A program made the position numbers and the translations under genes. Shown piece after piece: positions 28,102 to 36,432 of a stretch of DNA of 64,000 bases (positions are counted from its first letter, which is position 1; each line of letters opens with the position of its first letter). The DNA lies in NCBI RefSeq assembly GCF_030929595.1, contig NZ_JAVFVR010000008.1, positions 186,001 to 250,000 on the forward strand, read 5' to 3'. The notes under the pieces were generated by a model. It did not search any database. It saw only the letters and a program-made list of their open reading frames with translations, and had not been told where the DNA came from. Source of the stretch: Flavobacterium sp. LHD-85 (GTDB lineage: Bacteria > Bacteroidota > Bacteroidia > Flavobacteriales > Flavobacteriaceae).

Positions 28102-29148
28102 ATGATTTTAAAGACAAAATGTACTGTTGCAGTTCTGTTGGTTTTATTTCTTTTTTCTAATGGAATAAAAGCACAGATAAAGGCTGTTAATATTGAAAGC
28201 AGTTATATTGCCGACCCGCCTGTTACAACAAATAGTCACGCCTCAACTTTGGTTGAATACAAACCAAACGAAATTCTAGCCGCTTGGTTTGGCGGAAAAT
28301 ATGAAGGTGCAAAAGATGTCGGAATTTACATTTCGGCGTACAAAGACAAAAAATGGTCTGCACCAATAGAACTGATTCAGCCCTTAATTAAAAACGGAGA
28401 TACATTGCCATGTTGGAATCCAGTTTTGTTTAAAAGCAAAAGCCAGAATTTGTATTTGTTTTATAAAATTGGAAAAAATCCGAGAGAATGGTTTGGCGCT
28501 ATGATGGTTTCAAAAGATAACGGAACAACATGGGGAGAACCAAAATATCTTCCCGACGGAATTTTAGGACCAATCCGAAACAAACCTATCGAAACCACTC
28601 CATGCATAATTTTATGCGGAAGCAGTACCGAAAGTGTCAACACAGACCAATGGCGAGTACATGTTGAAGAATATACAGAAGCAACAGATTCTTGGAAGAA
28701 AATAGCGGTAGAAAACAATCAGAACTTTGATGTTATTCAGCCAACATTTTTAATTCATGGTAAGAGTGATATTCAGATGCTGTCTCGAAGCAAACACAAT
28801 AAAGTGGTTTCTAGCTGGTCGGGAGATAATGGTAAAAGCTGGATTAGAACCAATACTATAAATGTCATTAATTCAAATTCTGGAATTGATGCCTTAACAA
28901 TCAATAAAAATCTGTTTTTATTGGTAAATAATCCGCTGCCAATTGGAAAAGACTGGTTTAACGGACGTAATATTCTGGATATTGAATATTCTAAAGATGG
29001 TTTAAATTGGACGAAACTATTCGATCTCGAAAAACAGGAAAAAGGAGAATTCAGTTATCCAGCTATAATTCAAACCGCCGACAAGAGAATACACGTTTTG
29101 TATACTTATGATAGAAAATATATTAAACATACCTCTTTTGATTTATAA
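28102..29148 (+). CDS. Sialidase-fold (BNR-repeat) secreted protein, specificity unknown
   Basis: The 348-residue protein has a signal peptide ending GIKAQ and a six-bladed propeller of the BNR/sialidase superfamily. The Asp-box-like turns are SKDNGTTWGEP and SGDNGKSWIR, and EILAAWFGGKYEGAKDVGIYIS matches the BNR_2 group. The FRIP/YRIP arginine motif of true GH33 sialidases is not present at the N-terminus, where TNSHASTLVEY stands instead. The common label exo-sialidase is therefore doubtful. It may act on another terminal sugar of the glycan. It has its own upstream gap with a repeat, so it may be a separate transcript. Confidence 0.75.
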   Translation: MILKTKCTVAVLLVLFLFSNGIKAQIKAVNIESSYIADPPVTTNSHASTLVEYKPNEILAAWFGGKYEGAKDVGIYISAYKDKKWSAPIELIQPLIKNGDTLPCWNPVLFKSKSQNLYLFYKIGKNPREWFGAMMVSKDNGTTWGEPKYLPDGILGPIRNKPIETTPCIILCGSSTESVNTDQWRVHVEEYTEATDSWKKIAVENNQNFDVIQPTFLIHGKSDIQMLSRSKHNKVVSSWSGDNGKSWIRTNTINVINSNSGIDALTINKNLFLLVNNPLPIGKDWFNGRNILDIEYSKDGLNWTKLFDLEKQEKGEFSYPAIIQTADKRIHVLYTYDRKYIKHTSFDL

Positions 29149-29186
29149 GATAATAGTACGTTGATAAAACGGATTCACTTCGTGAA

Positions 29187-29416
29187 AACGCGGATAAACA
29201 CAGATGTTTAATTTTAAAACATAGAAACATAGATTTTTATTGCTTCAGTTTAAGATTATTGAAAAAGCCAGCTTTAACACATAGCTATGTGTATTTAAAT
29301 TAGTGAAACGCCTTTTTAGAGTTATTGTAAGCTATGTTTCTATGTGTTTTAAAAAAAAAAAAAATTAATCAGTAAAAATCCGCGTCTTTGCAAAGCAAAT
29401 CTGTGTCACCCGCGTT
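29187..29416. repeat. Copy 5 of the AACACATAGAAACATAG element nested inside a second inverted repeat
   Basis: The inner element spans about 29212-29352, with ends AAAACATAGAAACATAG and CTATGTTTCTATGTGTT and the internal landmarks AACACATAGCTATGTG and AGTGAAACGCCTTTTT. Outside it, AACGCGGATAAACACAGAT (29187-29205) and ATCTGTGTCACCCGCGTT (29399-29416) form an imperfect outer inverted repeat. The arrangement looks like one repeat inserted into another. The inner copy is the reverse orientation of the copy at 34794. It accounts for almost the whole gap between 29149 and 29437. Confidence 0.85.
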
Positions 29417-29437
29417 CCATTCTATAGATAACTAATT

Positions 29438-30388
29438 ATGAAAAAACTTTTTATTGCAATTCTTTTCTTTTGCTGCACTTTCGTGAATGCACAAATGGCT
29501 AATACTTTTTACAAACATGACAAATATCTTTCATCTGATAAATTGGAAGGTCGTTTTGTGGGAACTAAAGGAAATAACGATGCAGCGGCATATATCAAAA
29601 AATATTTTAAGAAATATGGTTTACAGCAATTCAATGATAGTTATTATCAGCCTTTCAAAGTATTTGTTAAAGAAGGAATCAATAAAATGAAATCGGATAG
29701 TGTGGCAACGCAAAATGTTGTGGGTTATATTGAAGGTTCAGATCCTAATTTGAAAAACGAATACATAGTAATTGGTGCGCATTACGATCACTGGGGCTGG
29801 GGCGGACAAGGTTCTGGAAGTAAAAAGAAAGAAGCTTTTGCCATTCATAACGGTGCCGATGATAATGCGTCTGGAGTTTCGGCTTTGCTTTGCATCTTAG
29901 AAGAAATTTCAAAACAAAAAGTAAAACCTAAACGAAGCATCATCTTTATTTCGTTTAGCGGAGAAGAAGAAGGATTGTTGGGTTCTAAATATTTCATTAA
30001 TCATCCTCCCGTTCCAAAAGAAGCAGTAAAAGTTATGCTCAATATGGATATGGTTGGAAGATTGAATGATAAAAAAGAGCTTTATATGGGCGGAGCAGGA
30101 ACTTTCCCGAACGGAGTAGAATTAATGAAAAAACTGCAAGAAAATAGCGGATTAAATCCTGTTATTCATGCAGGTGATGTGGGCGGCTCAGATCATGTTT
30201 CTTTTTACAAAGAATCTATTTCAGCTGTTGGTTTTCATACAGGTGGACATCCGCAATACCACACGCCAGACGATGATATTGATCTGATTAATTCAGACGG
30301 AGGAGCTTTGGTCTCAAAATATATTTATAATGCGCTTATCCAAATAGCCAATTATGAGAACGCTTTAATTTTTATTAAACAAAATTAA
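29438..30388 (+). CDS. Secreted M28-family zinc aminopeptidase
   Basis: The 316-residue protein has a signal peptide ending FVNAQ and the M28 metal ligands in order: GAHYDHWG (His), GADDNASGVS (bridging Asp), FSGEEEGLLGS (catalytic Glu and ligand Glu), MLNMDMVGR (Asp) and YHTPDDDID (His). Such enzymes remove N-terminal residues from peptides, usually in the periplasm. At the end of a locus with a glycosylasparaginase it could expose the Asn of glycopeptides; glycosylasparaginases generally need a free amino group on the Asn. That link is inference; an independent peptidase is possible. A terminator follows 60 bp downstream. Confidence 0.9.
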   Translation: MKKLFIAILFFCCTFVNAQMANTFYKHDKYLSSDKLEGRFVGTKGNNDAAAYIKKYFKKYGLQQFNDSYYQPFKVFVKEGINKMKSDSVATQNVVGYIEGSDPNLKNEYIVIGAHYDHWGWGGQGSGSKKKEAFAIHNGADDNASGVSALLCILEEISKQKVKPKRSIIFISFSGEEEGLLGSKYFINHPPVPKEAVKVMLNMDMVGRLNDKKELYMGGAGTFPNGVELMKKLQENSGLNPVIHAGDVGGSDHVSFYKESISAVGFHTGGHPQYHTPDDDIDLINSDGGALVSKYIYNALIQIANYENALIFIKQN

Positions 30389-30451
30389 AACAAAGCTATT
30401 TTCAATAAAGAATAAATTAGTTTAGAACACTAAAAAGATAAAAAATTGCCG

Positions 30452-30488
30452 AATGGCGCCAACTAAATACGGTCGGCGCCATTTTTAT
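30452..30488 (+). terminator. Intrinsic terminator after M28 peptidase
   Basis: A 9-bp perfect stem (AATGGCGCC at 30452-30460 with GGCGCCATT at 30475-30483) ends in TTTTATTT. The rest of the gap 30489-30730 shows no gene; it holds a short direct repeat, TCTTAGATCTTAGATC, near 30505. Confidence 0.85.
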
Positions 30489-30730
30489 TTACTTTATGTA
30501 AGTCTTAGATCTTAGATCAACTGCAAGATTTTGGAAGATTTTTTAAGGGTTTATTTTTTATGCTTTGTCTTTAACTATTTCAAAATAAGCATAGAGCATG
30601 ACAGCGTTACTATTTATGACAATACCACTTTTAGCACTTGGCGAAATATTTTTTAAAATTTGGAGAAAATCTTCTATACTTTTTTAAGCTTTCCTATTTA
30701 AATTTTAAATTGCGCGTAAGTTAAAAAACT

Positions 30731-31867
30731 ATGGACAAATACAGCTTTTTGGAAATAGCAGCACTTATAGGAATTTTTTTGGTGCTGTTTCTTGCCTTAT
30801 TTTTGTTTACCGTTAAAACAAAATATAAATTAGGAAATCGCCTTCTTGCTTTCTTTCTTTTTGCTAATGCCGTAGATGCATTAAAATTTTTGATGCGTGA
30901 TTTCCCTGTTAATTTCATCAATCTCGAAGCATTTCGTTGGAGTATTAACTATTTGGTTTCAGCATCGTTTTATCTCTATGTATTGTCGATTTGTTTTTCC
31001 AACTTTCGCTTAAAACCAAAACATTTATTACACACGATTCCGTTTGTTGCTTTCAATTTGTATTTAATGTCTGGGATATATTTTGAAGATAGGGCTGCGA
31101 AAATAAGTTTCATAAATGCTATGAATCAGACTTTTACCATGCAGTTTTTTTATTTTCTCTTTGAATTTTTATTCCAAGTTTACTTTATCGCTTCATTTTT
31201 GGTGATTAGAAAATCTAAAACCATCTATCTCGAGAATTATACAAATCCAGATATCTCTTTGCTTGACGCACTTTATAAAATTACAATTCTATATTATGTT
31301 TTACATTTTATTGTGCTTTTAAGGTGGCTTGTTACTTTTATCTTTGGTTGGGGAGAAATAAGAGCTTGGATTGTAACCCTTGATGGGTTTGCGTTTTTAT
31401 TTTGTACTTGTTGGTATCTTTTTGTTGCGTTAAATAATCCAGAGTTTTTTAGAGGCATCAATTCTCAATTTAAATCGATTACAGACGTTGCCCCAAAACA
31501 AAAATTGTCTCCTGTAATTGATGACGAAAAAAATAAGCAAATAGAATCTCTAAAAGATTTTATGATTAAAAATGAACCTTATCTAGACTGTTCATTAACG
31601 ATTCAGGATTTGGCAGAACAATTAAAAATGCCCGTTAAAGATTTATCTACGTTAATTAACCTGTATATGAATAAGCACTTTTTTGATTTCGTAAATGAAT
31701 ATAGAATCGAAAAAGCTAAAGAAATACTTAAAGATCCTTTACAAAAAGAACTTACCATTCAAGAAATTCTCTATAAGGTTGGTTTCAATTCCAAATCGTC
31801 GTTTAGTGCTTCTTTTAAAAAATATACTGGAAAAACTCCAAGTGATTTTAGAAAGCCTTCAAATTAA
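30731..31867 (+). CDS. AraC-family regulator with N-terminal membrane domain
   Basis: The 378-residue protein has about seven hydrophobic segments in residues 8-235, then a linker and a C-terminal AraC DNA-binding domain (about 275-378) with two helix-turn-helix units: LTIQDLAEQLKMPVKDLSTL and LTIQEILYKVGFNSKSSFSASF, then KKYTGKTPSDFRK. This architecture is common in Flavobacteriia; ligands and targets are mostly unknown. It lies between the glycan locus terminator and the serine hydrolase gene 125 bp downstream, so it could control that gene. Confidence 0.9.
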   Translation: MDKYSFLEIAALIGIFLVLFLALFLFTVKTKYKLGNRLLAFFLFANAVDALKFLMRDFPVNFINLEAFRWSINYLVSASFYLYVLSICFSNFRLKPKHLLHTIPFVAFNLYLMSGIYFEDRAAKISFINAMNQTFTMQFFYFLFEFLFQVYFIASFLVIRKSKTIYLENYTNPDISLLDALYKITILYYVLHFIVLLRWLVTFIFGWGEIRAWIVTLDGFAFLFCTCWYLFVALNNPEFFRGINSQFKSITDVAPKQKLSPVIDDEKNKQIESLKDFMIKNEPYLDCSLTIQDLAEQLKMPVKDLSTLINLYMNKHFFDFVNEYRIEKAKEILKDPLQKELTIQEILYKVGFNSKSSFSASFKKYTGKTPSDFRKPSN

Positions 31868-31992
31868 TTCATTTTTTCTTAGAAAAGGGTTCGACTTTTT
31901 TTAGTCGGTCGTTTATTGAGACGTTTTAAAGCATATTTGCAGCAAGTTTTAGACAATCAATCAAATTCTATCTCCGAAAAAAATAATTAAAA

Positions 31993-33429
31993 ATGAAGAT
32001 CAAATTTTTATTAGTAGCAGTAATTTTATTTACAAATGCGCTTTCTGCCCAAAAATTAAATAATTTAAAAGAAGCAGAGAAAATACATCAAAATTCGACT
32101 AAACAGGAATTAGCTAATATCAACCAAATTGATTCTTTAATGGCAACTTGCTATGAAAGGGGTTTATTTAATGGAAATGTCCTGATCGCTAAAAATGATA
32201 AAATCATCTACCAAAAATCATTTGGTTTTACCGATGAAACGAAGCAAACTGCTTTAAGCAATAATTCAATATTTAACATTGGCTCTATTGCAAAGGAATT
32301 TAATGCGGTTTCAATAATGATTTTGGCTGAACGTGGCCTTCTTAATCTGGATGACAAAATATCCAAATTTAATTTAGGGTTGCCCAAATGGTCAGAAAAA
32401 ATTACGATAAGACATCTTATCAATTATGCTAGTGGTATTCCTAGAATTGACCCACTTGTGCCTAAAAATGATGAGAAAGCTTGGGAAATCTTAAAAAACA
32501 GCGATAGTTTGTTGTTTGAACCTGGAACTGCTTATAGGTATGACAATAGTAATGTTTTTTTGCAAAGAAGGATTATTGAAAAGGTATCTGGAATACCATA
32601 TGAAGAATTTGTTACTAAAAATATAATTAAACCATTGAAAATGACAAATTCGGTATTTGAGCCAAAAATTGGCTATAAAAATCGAACGTCTTGTTATGAT
32701 TTTGATAATTTGAAATGCCCAGAGTTGGAATTTATTAGCGGATGGCTTTGGGTAGATATAAATGATCTCTATAAATGGATTAAGGCGATGAATAATAATC
32801 GTTTAATATCAAAAGAGTCCTTCTATACGCTGCTGCAAAATCCATATGCAATTGACGAAGGCGGATCACTTGGCAGATACTTTGAAAAAGATGAACTGCA
32901 GAGACACAATGGAGTATCGTATAAATTTGAATCCATTTTTTTAAACGATTTTAAAAATAAGATCACGATAATTCTATTGTCCAATAATCTAAATAGAGTT
33001 TGGGATCTAGGGCATATTATTCACAACTTAATGTTAGGAAAAGAATACGAAATCCCGAAAAAATCTATTTATCGAGCGATAAGAAAAGAAGCGCTTAATG
33101 ATGTAGATAAAGGTATTGAAACATACTATTTTCTCAAAAAAAATTCTGAGAAAGAGTACAGCTTTGCGAACCCAAGTGAACTGAATACATTAGGATATGA
33201 ACTATTAAGGGCTGGCAAAAATAGTGAGTCAATAGAAATATTTAAATTGGCAACAAAAGAATTTTCTGCAAATGCAAATCTATTTGATAGTTTAGGGGAA
33301 GCCTATTACACAAATAAACAATACGATTTAGCATTAAACAGCTACGAAAAAGCAATAAAATTTGGTGGAACAAACGGGAATGCAGAAAAAATGATAGACA
33401 AAATCAAGAAGATAAAGGAGAATAATTAG
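31993..33429 (+). CDS. Serine beta-lactamase-like hydrolase with C-terminal TPR repeats
   Basis: The 478-residue secreted protein has a signal peptide ending ALSAQ. Its beta-lactamase/class-C PBP-like domain (about 45-355) has Ser98-Ile-Ala-Lys101 as the SxxK motif and Tyr183-Asp-Asn185 as the YxN motif. A tail of TPR-like helices follows (about 390-478; LFDSLGEAYYTNKQYDLALNSYEKA). Such proteins act as esterases, D-amino-acid peptidases or peptide-binding proteins, and antibiotic resistance is not implied. It lies directly after the membrane AraC gene on the same strand. The partner of the TPR tail is unknown. Confidence 0.9.
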   Translation: MKIKFLLVAVILFTNALSAQKLNNLKEAEKIHQNSTKQELANINQIDSLMATCYERGLFNGNVLIAKNDKIIYQKSFGFTDETKQTALSNNSIFNIGSIAKEFNAVSIMILAERGLLNLDDKISKFNLGLPKWSEKITIRHLINYASGIPRIDPLVPKNDEKAWEILKNSDSLLFEPGTAYRYDNSNVFLQRRIIEKVSGIPYEEFVTKNIIKPLKMTNSVFEPKIGYKNRTSCYDFDNLKCPELEFISGWLWVDINDLYKWIKAMNNNRLISKESFYTLLQNPYAIDEGGSLGRYFEKDELQRHNGVSYKFESIFLNDFKNKITIILLSNNLNRVWDLGHIIHNLMLGKEYEIPKKSIYRAIRKEALNDVDKGIETYYFLKKNSEKEYSFANPSELNTLGYELLRAGKNSESIEIFKLATKEFSANANLFDSLGEAYYTNKQYDLALNSYEKAIKFGGTNGNAEKMIDKIKKIKENN

Positions 33430-33434
33430 GTATA

Positions 33435-33470
33435 AAGGCGGTGTTTATTAAATGTTATAGACACCGTCTT
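33435..33470. terminator. Bidirectional terminator-like hairpin between convergent genes
   Basis: A 10-bp stem with one G-U pair (33435-33444 with 33461-33470; core CGGTGT/ACACCG) lies between the serine hydrolase and HxlR genes and overlaps the last codons of hxlR. The T-run is short, so its efficiency is uncertain. Confidence 0.4.
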
Positions 33471-33813
33471 TCATTTTAAAAGCCCATGAAGCCATGGCAT
33501 CAATTACAGGCATCAAACCAGTTCCTGCATTGCTTAATTTATAAGTGACAAATGGCGGTACAACGGGTTTTGCTTCCCGAATAACTAATCCGTCAGCTTC
33601 TAATTGTTTTAAATGCTGAATAAGCATTTTTTCTGTTACGGCCGGAATAGCTCTTTTCAATTCGCTGTAACGTTTATCTCCAGTTGATAAATGAAATAAA
33701 ATAATGGGTTTCCAGTAACCTCCAATTTTCTCCATAACAAAAGTCACGGGACATTTTTCTAAGGCATACTGCTTGTTTTCCTGAATAGTAGACGATTCTT
33801 TAATTGCGGTCAT
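33448..33813 (-). CDS. HxlR-family winged-helix regulator
   Basis: This 121-residue protein from ATG 33813 (MTAIKESS) is chosen over the longer frame to 33888, because the extra residues would cover the promoter and are low in plausible coding content. The HxlR signature is clear: CPVTFVMEKIGGYWKPIILFHL, RYSELKRAIPAVTEKMLIQHLKQLEADGLVIR. An N-terminal Cys (CPVTF) is in the position where redox- or aldehyde-sensing HxlR proteins keep a reactive cysteine. It is divergent from an NmrA-like reductase gene 82 bp away and very probably controls it and itself through the repeats in between. Confidence 0.9.
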   Translation of the reverse strand: MTAIKESSTIQENKQYALEKCPVTFVMEKIGGYWKPIILFHLSTGDKRYSELKRAIPAVTEKMLIQHLKQLEADGLVIREAKPVVPPFVTYKLSNAGTGLMPVIDAMASWAFKMKDGVYNI

Positions 33814-33828
33814 AATACATACTTTAGG

Positions 33829-33867
33829 GTAAGTACTTGTATAAAAGTAAGTACAAAGATACCTTTG
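33829..33867 (+). promoter_or_regulatory. Divergent promoter and HxlR operator for the NmrA-like gene
   Basis: The plus-strand promoter is TTG (33837-33839), 20 bp, then TACCTTTG (33860-33867), a full Bacteroidota -7 element. A minus-strand -7 element TATCTTTG (33861-33854) overlaps it. The direct repeat GTAAGTAC occurs at 33829-33836 and 33847-33854, and GTACTT/AAGTAC (33833-33838, 33849-33854) form an inverted pair. It is a likely HxlR binding site placed over the spacer. Confidence 0.7.
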
Positions 33868-33894
33868 TCTTGTTAAATAAAAAAACATTTTAAG

Positions 33895-34770
33895 ATGAAA
33901 ATTATAATCTCAGGTTCATTAGGAAACATAGGAAAGCCATTAACGGTACAATTGGTAAAATCAGGGCACGATGTAACGGTTATTAGCAGTAATGCCGATA
34001 GAAAATCTGCCATTGAAGAATTAGGCGCAAAAGCAGCAATTGGATCGGTTAGCGATTCCGATTTTCTTTCTAAAATTTTTGCTGGTGCAGATGCTCTTTT
34101 TGCCATGACACCGCCAAATATGGGAGGAGTAAATATCGTTAAGAATACTACAGATGCGGGTAGCGCTTTCGCGAATGCAATCCAAACAGCTAATATTAAA
34201 AGAGTGGTTATGTTAAGCAGTATTGGAGCCGATTTGCCAACAGGAAACGGACCCATTGCAGGATTGCATAATATTGAGAAGATTTATGAAAAATTAGATG
34301 CTTCAATTACTTTTTTAAGAGCAGGATATTTCTACCTTAATTTTTTAAATGACATCCCGATGATAAAAGGAGCGGGGATAATGGGAGCCAATTTTCCAGC
34401 ATCAAATCGTATTCCGCTAGTGCATCCGGAAGATATTGCCAACGCAGCTGCCGAAGAATTACAGAAAACTACAGAAGGTAAAAACATCCGTTACATTATC
34501 AGTGATGTAAAAACACCTTCAGAAATTGTAAAAGCATTTGGAACCGTAATTGGAAAACCAGAATTACCATGGGTTGAATTTACAGACGAACAATATTTTG
34601 GCGGGATGACTCAAGCGGGAGTTCCAGAAGAAATGGCAGGTTTGTATACCGAAATGGGAACTGGATTAAGAAACGAAACCATCGCTGCTGATTTCTTAAA
34701 TACTGATAAAAATGCGACTGGTAAAATCAAATTAGAGGATTTTGCAAAAGAATTTGCTTCAAAATTCTAA
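33895..34770 (+). CDS. NmrA-like NAD(P)-binding oxidoreductase
   Basis: The 291-residue cytoplasmic Rossmann-fold protein starts MKIIISGSLGNIGKPL, with the GxxGxxG nucleotide loop. It belongs to the atypical short-chain dehydrogenase/NmrA group (quinone reductase-2-like or redox-sensing). The usual Tyr-x-x-x-Lys catalytic pair is not evident, as in many NmrA-like proteins. It is divergent from hxlR and shares the operator region, a common pairing in which the reductase responds to quinones or electrophiles. A repeat element follows it. Confidence 0.88.
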   Translation: MKIIISGSLGNIGKPLTVQLVKSGHDVTVISSNADRKSAIEELGAKAAIGSVSDSDFLSKIFAGADALFAMTPPNMGGVNIVKNTTDAGSAFANAIQTANIKRVVMLSSIGADLPTGNGPIAGLHNIEKIYEKLDASITFLRAGYFYLNFLNDIPMIKGAGIMGANFPASNRIPLVHPEDIANAAAEELQKTTEGKNIRYIISDVKTPSEIVKAFGTVIGKPELPWVEFTDEQYFGGMTQAGVPEEMAGLYTEMGTGLRNETIAADFLNTDKNATGKIKLEDFAKEFASKF

Positions 34771-34793
34771 TCATAAACTGTTGGTTAAAATTT

Positions 34794-34931
34794 TTAAACA
34801 CATAGAAACATAGTTTTACAAGCTTGATAAAGGCGTTTCACTTGTTTAAAAAAGCATAGCTATGTGTTAAAGCTTGCTTTTTCAATAATCTCAAATAGAA
34901 GCAATGAAAATCTATGTTTCTATGTGTTAAA
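34794..34931. repeat. Copy 6 of the AACACATAGAAACATAG element (reverse orientation)
   Basis: The ends AACACATAGAAACATAG (34797-34813) and CTATGTTTCTATGTGTT (34912-34928) are exact inverted copies. The internal sequence is the reverse complement of copy 5: AAGGCGTTTCACTTGTTT, CATAGCTATGTGTTAAAGC and CTTTTTCAATAATCTCAAAT all match. It is non-coding, after the NmrA-like gene. Confidence 0.88.
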
Positions 34932-34961
34932 ATAAAATACACTCCAACTGCTCACAATGTA

Positions 34962-35003
34962 TTAAAAAAACATTCCGCTTACTATAAATAGAAGCGGAAT
35001 GTT
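34962..35003 (-). terminator. Intrinsic terminator for the DUF4374/TonB receptor genes
   Basis: A 12-bp perfect stem (AACATTCCGCTT at 34969-34980 with AAGCGGAATGTT at 34992-35003) is followed on the minus strand by a T-run (AAAAAAA at 34964-34970 on the plus strand). It is 60 bp beyond the DUF4374 stop. Confidence 0.75.
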
Positions 35004-35063
35004 CGATTAAAAAAAAACTCAAGTGATGAATTTTTCACAGACTGTTTTCACAGCCGTATATTT

Positions 35064-36395
35064 TTAGAATACCCCAATGTAGTGGTTTCCTGGTTTGTTT
35101 AATAATTTGGCACCTTTAGTAACTTTTCCAGAAGGGATATCAATTACATAAATGTTACCGTCTTTTCCAACCGGAGTTACAGCAATGTAGAAGTTGTTTC
35201 CATCAACTACAAAACCTTGATATTGACCGAAATCTAAATCTGCATCATAATCAATACCTTCAACTTTTTGCGCTGTTCTTGCATTCAAATCAAGTCTTGC
35301 TAAATATCCTTGATTTGTTCCTTCAAAAGTATAAACTGCATAAGCAATTCCGTTTCCAACATATCTCCACGCATCGATATAGCTTCCTTTAACGCCTAAA
35401 GCAGTATCTAAACTAAACACATAATTGTCATCGTATTGATTGTTTTGATTGATTTTTAAAATATAAGAACCTTTTTGAGTATCTCTTTGTGTTGCCTGAT
35501 AAATGTTTCCGTCGGTAGCTACAAAACTGTTGAAACTTCTGTATCCGCTAGTATCACCAAATCCAACTTTTGAAGTAATTACCACTGGATTTTCTAAAGA
35601 AGGATAATCTACCACAACCGATTTAGATCCTAAACGTGTAAAAGAACTTTCATTTTTTGACGGATCGGCAAGGTTAGTTTTACGCATCCAAGTTCCGATG
35701 ATTAATTTGTTTCCTGCTTTGTTTAAAGTTGGAGCATCTAAACGGAAAATGTGATGCCCTTGAGCTTCTTCTTCAGCAGTTAACGGAATATCATATTGCT
35801 TGTAAGCCGAAATTAAAGTCTGTTTCATATCCAAAGACAAAACGGTCGCTTTTCCTCTCGTGTTTTTATATGATTTGTCTTCGTTTACATTCACAACAGG
35901 AGCAGTTACATTTACTGCTACACCAGTTTTATCCCCATCAAAAAGTTTTACCCATCTAGGAGTTATTCCTGCATATTGAGAAATGTTCACTTTTGCAGTT
36001 GATTCTAAGAAATTGTTGGCTCCGTTAACTTTATAAGTCATAAACTCACCGCCATTTGCACCATTGTAAGTAATGTTAAAAAGCGTATTACCGTCTACAG
36101 AAGATTGTAAACGAGCTGTTCTGCTAGATTGCACAGGAGAACCTTGATCGTAAACATTTACAGAAAAGTTAGGATCAATAGCGTTTTCTTTGCTGATGGC
36201 ATAAATTTTAGTTCCGCCATTTCCGTCTCCAGGTTCTGTCTGCATTACTGCCCCAGCTACGGTAATCCAGCGTCCGTCTGTTTCTGGGTTTACAGGTTCT
36301 GTATTTTTATTATCGTCGCTGCTGCAAGCTGTGGTCAATGCAAACGCACCAACTAGCAAGCTAGAAGTAAATAATTTAAATGTGTTTTTTTTCAT
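35064..36395 (-). CDS. DUF4374 lipoprotein
   Basis: The 443-residue protein has a lipoprotein signal ending LTTACSSDD and a propeller-like body rich in WITVAGAV, YKNTRGKATVLSLD and GNIYVIDIPSGKV repeats. It matches the DUF4374 family, which in Bacteroidota is found beside TonB-dependent receptors, often iron or siderophore-type; its biochemical function is not established. It is the last gene of the TonB receptor transcript, 37 bp downstream, so it probably serves as a surface or periplasmic binding partner of that receptor. A minus-strand terminator follows. Confidence 0.85.
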   Translation of the reverse strand: MKKNTFKLFTSSLLVGAFALTTACSSDDNKNTEPVNPETDGRWITVAGAVMQTEPGDGNGGTKIYAISKENAIDPNFSVNVYDQGSPVQSSRTARLQSSVDGNTLFNITYNGANGGEFMTYKVNGANNFLESTAKVNISQYAGITPRWVKLFDGDKTGVAVNVTAPVVNVNEDKSYKNTRGKATVLSLDMKQTLISAYKQYDIPLTAEEEAQGHHIFRLDAPTLNKAGNKLIIGTWMRKTNLADPSKNESSFTRLGSKSVVVDYPSLENPVVITSKVGFGDTSGYRSFNSFVATDGNIYQATQRDTQKGSYILKINQNNQYDDNYVFSLDTALGVKGSYIDAWRYVGNGIAYAVYTFEGTNQGYLARLDLNARTAQKVEGIDYDADLDFGQYQGFVVDGNNFYIAVTPVGKDGNIYVIDIPSGKVTKGAKLLNKPGNHYIGVF

Positions 36396-36432
36396 TTTTA
36401 TTGCATTTAAAAATTAGTTATGTATTGAATGA

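Noticed and set aside
28102..29148. Firm annotation as exo-alpha-sialidase
   Set aside because: The N-terminal RIP motif is missing; only the fold is supported.
31993..33429. Antibiotic-resistance beta-lactamase
   Set aside because: It has class-C/PBP-like motifs but a TPR tail and no closer link to resistance enzymes; esterase or peptidase roles are as likely.
33814..33888. Upstream extension of the HxlR frame
   Set aside because: The extra residues would overlap both -7 elements and the GTAAGTAC repeats; ATG 33813 fits the family start.
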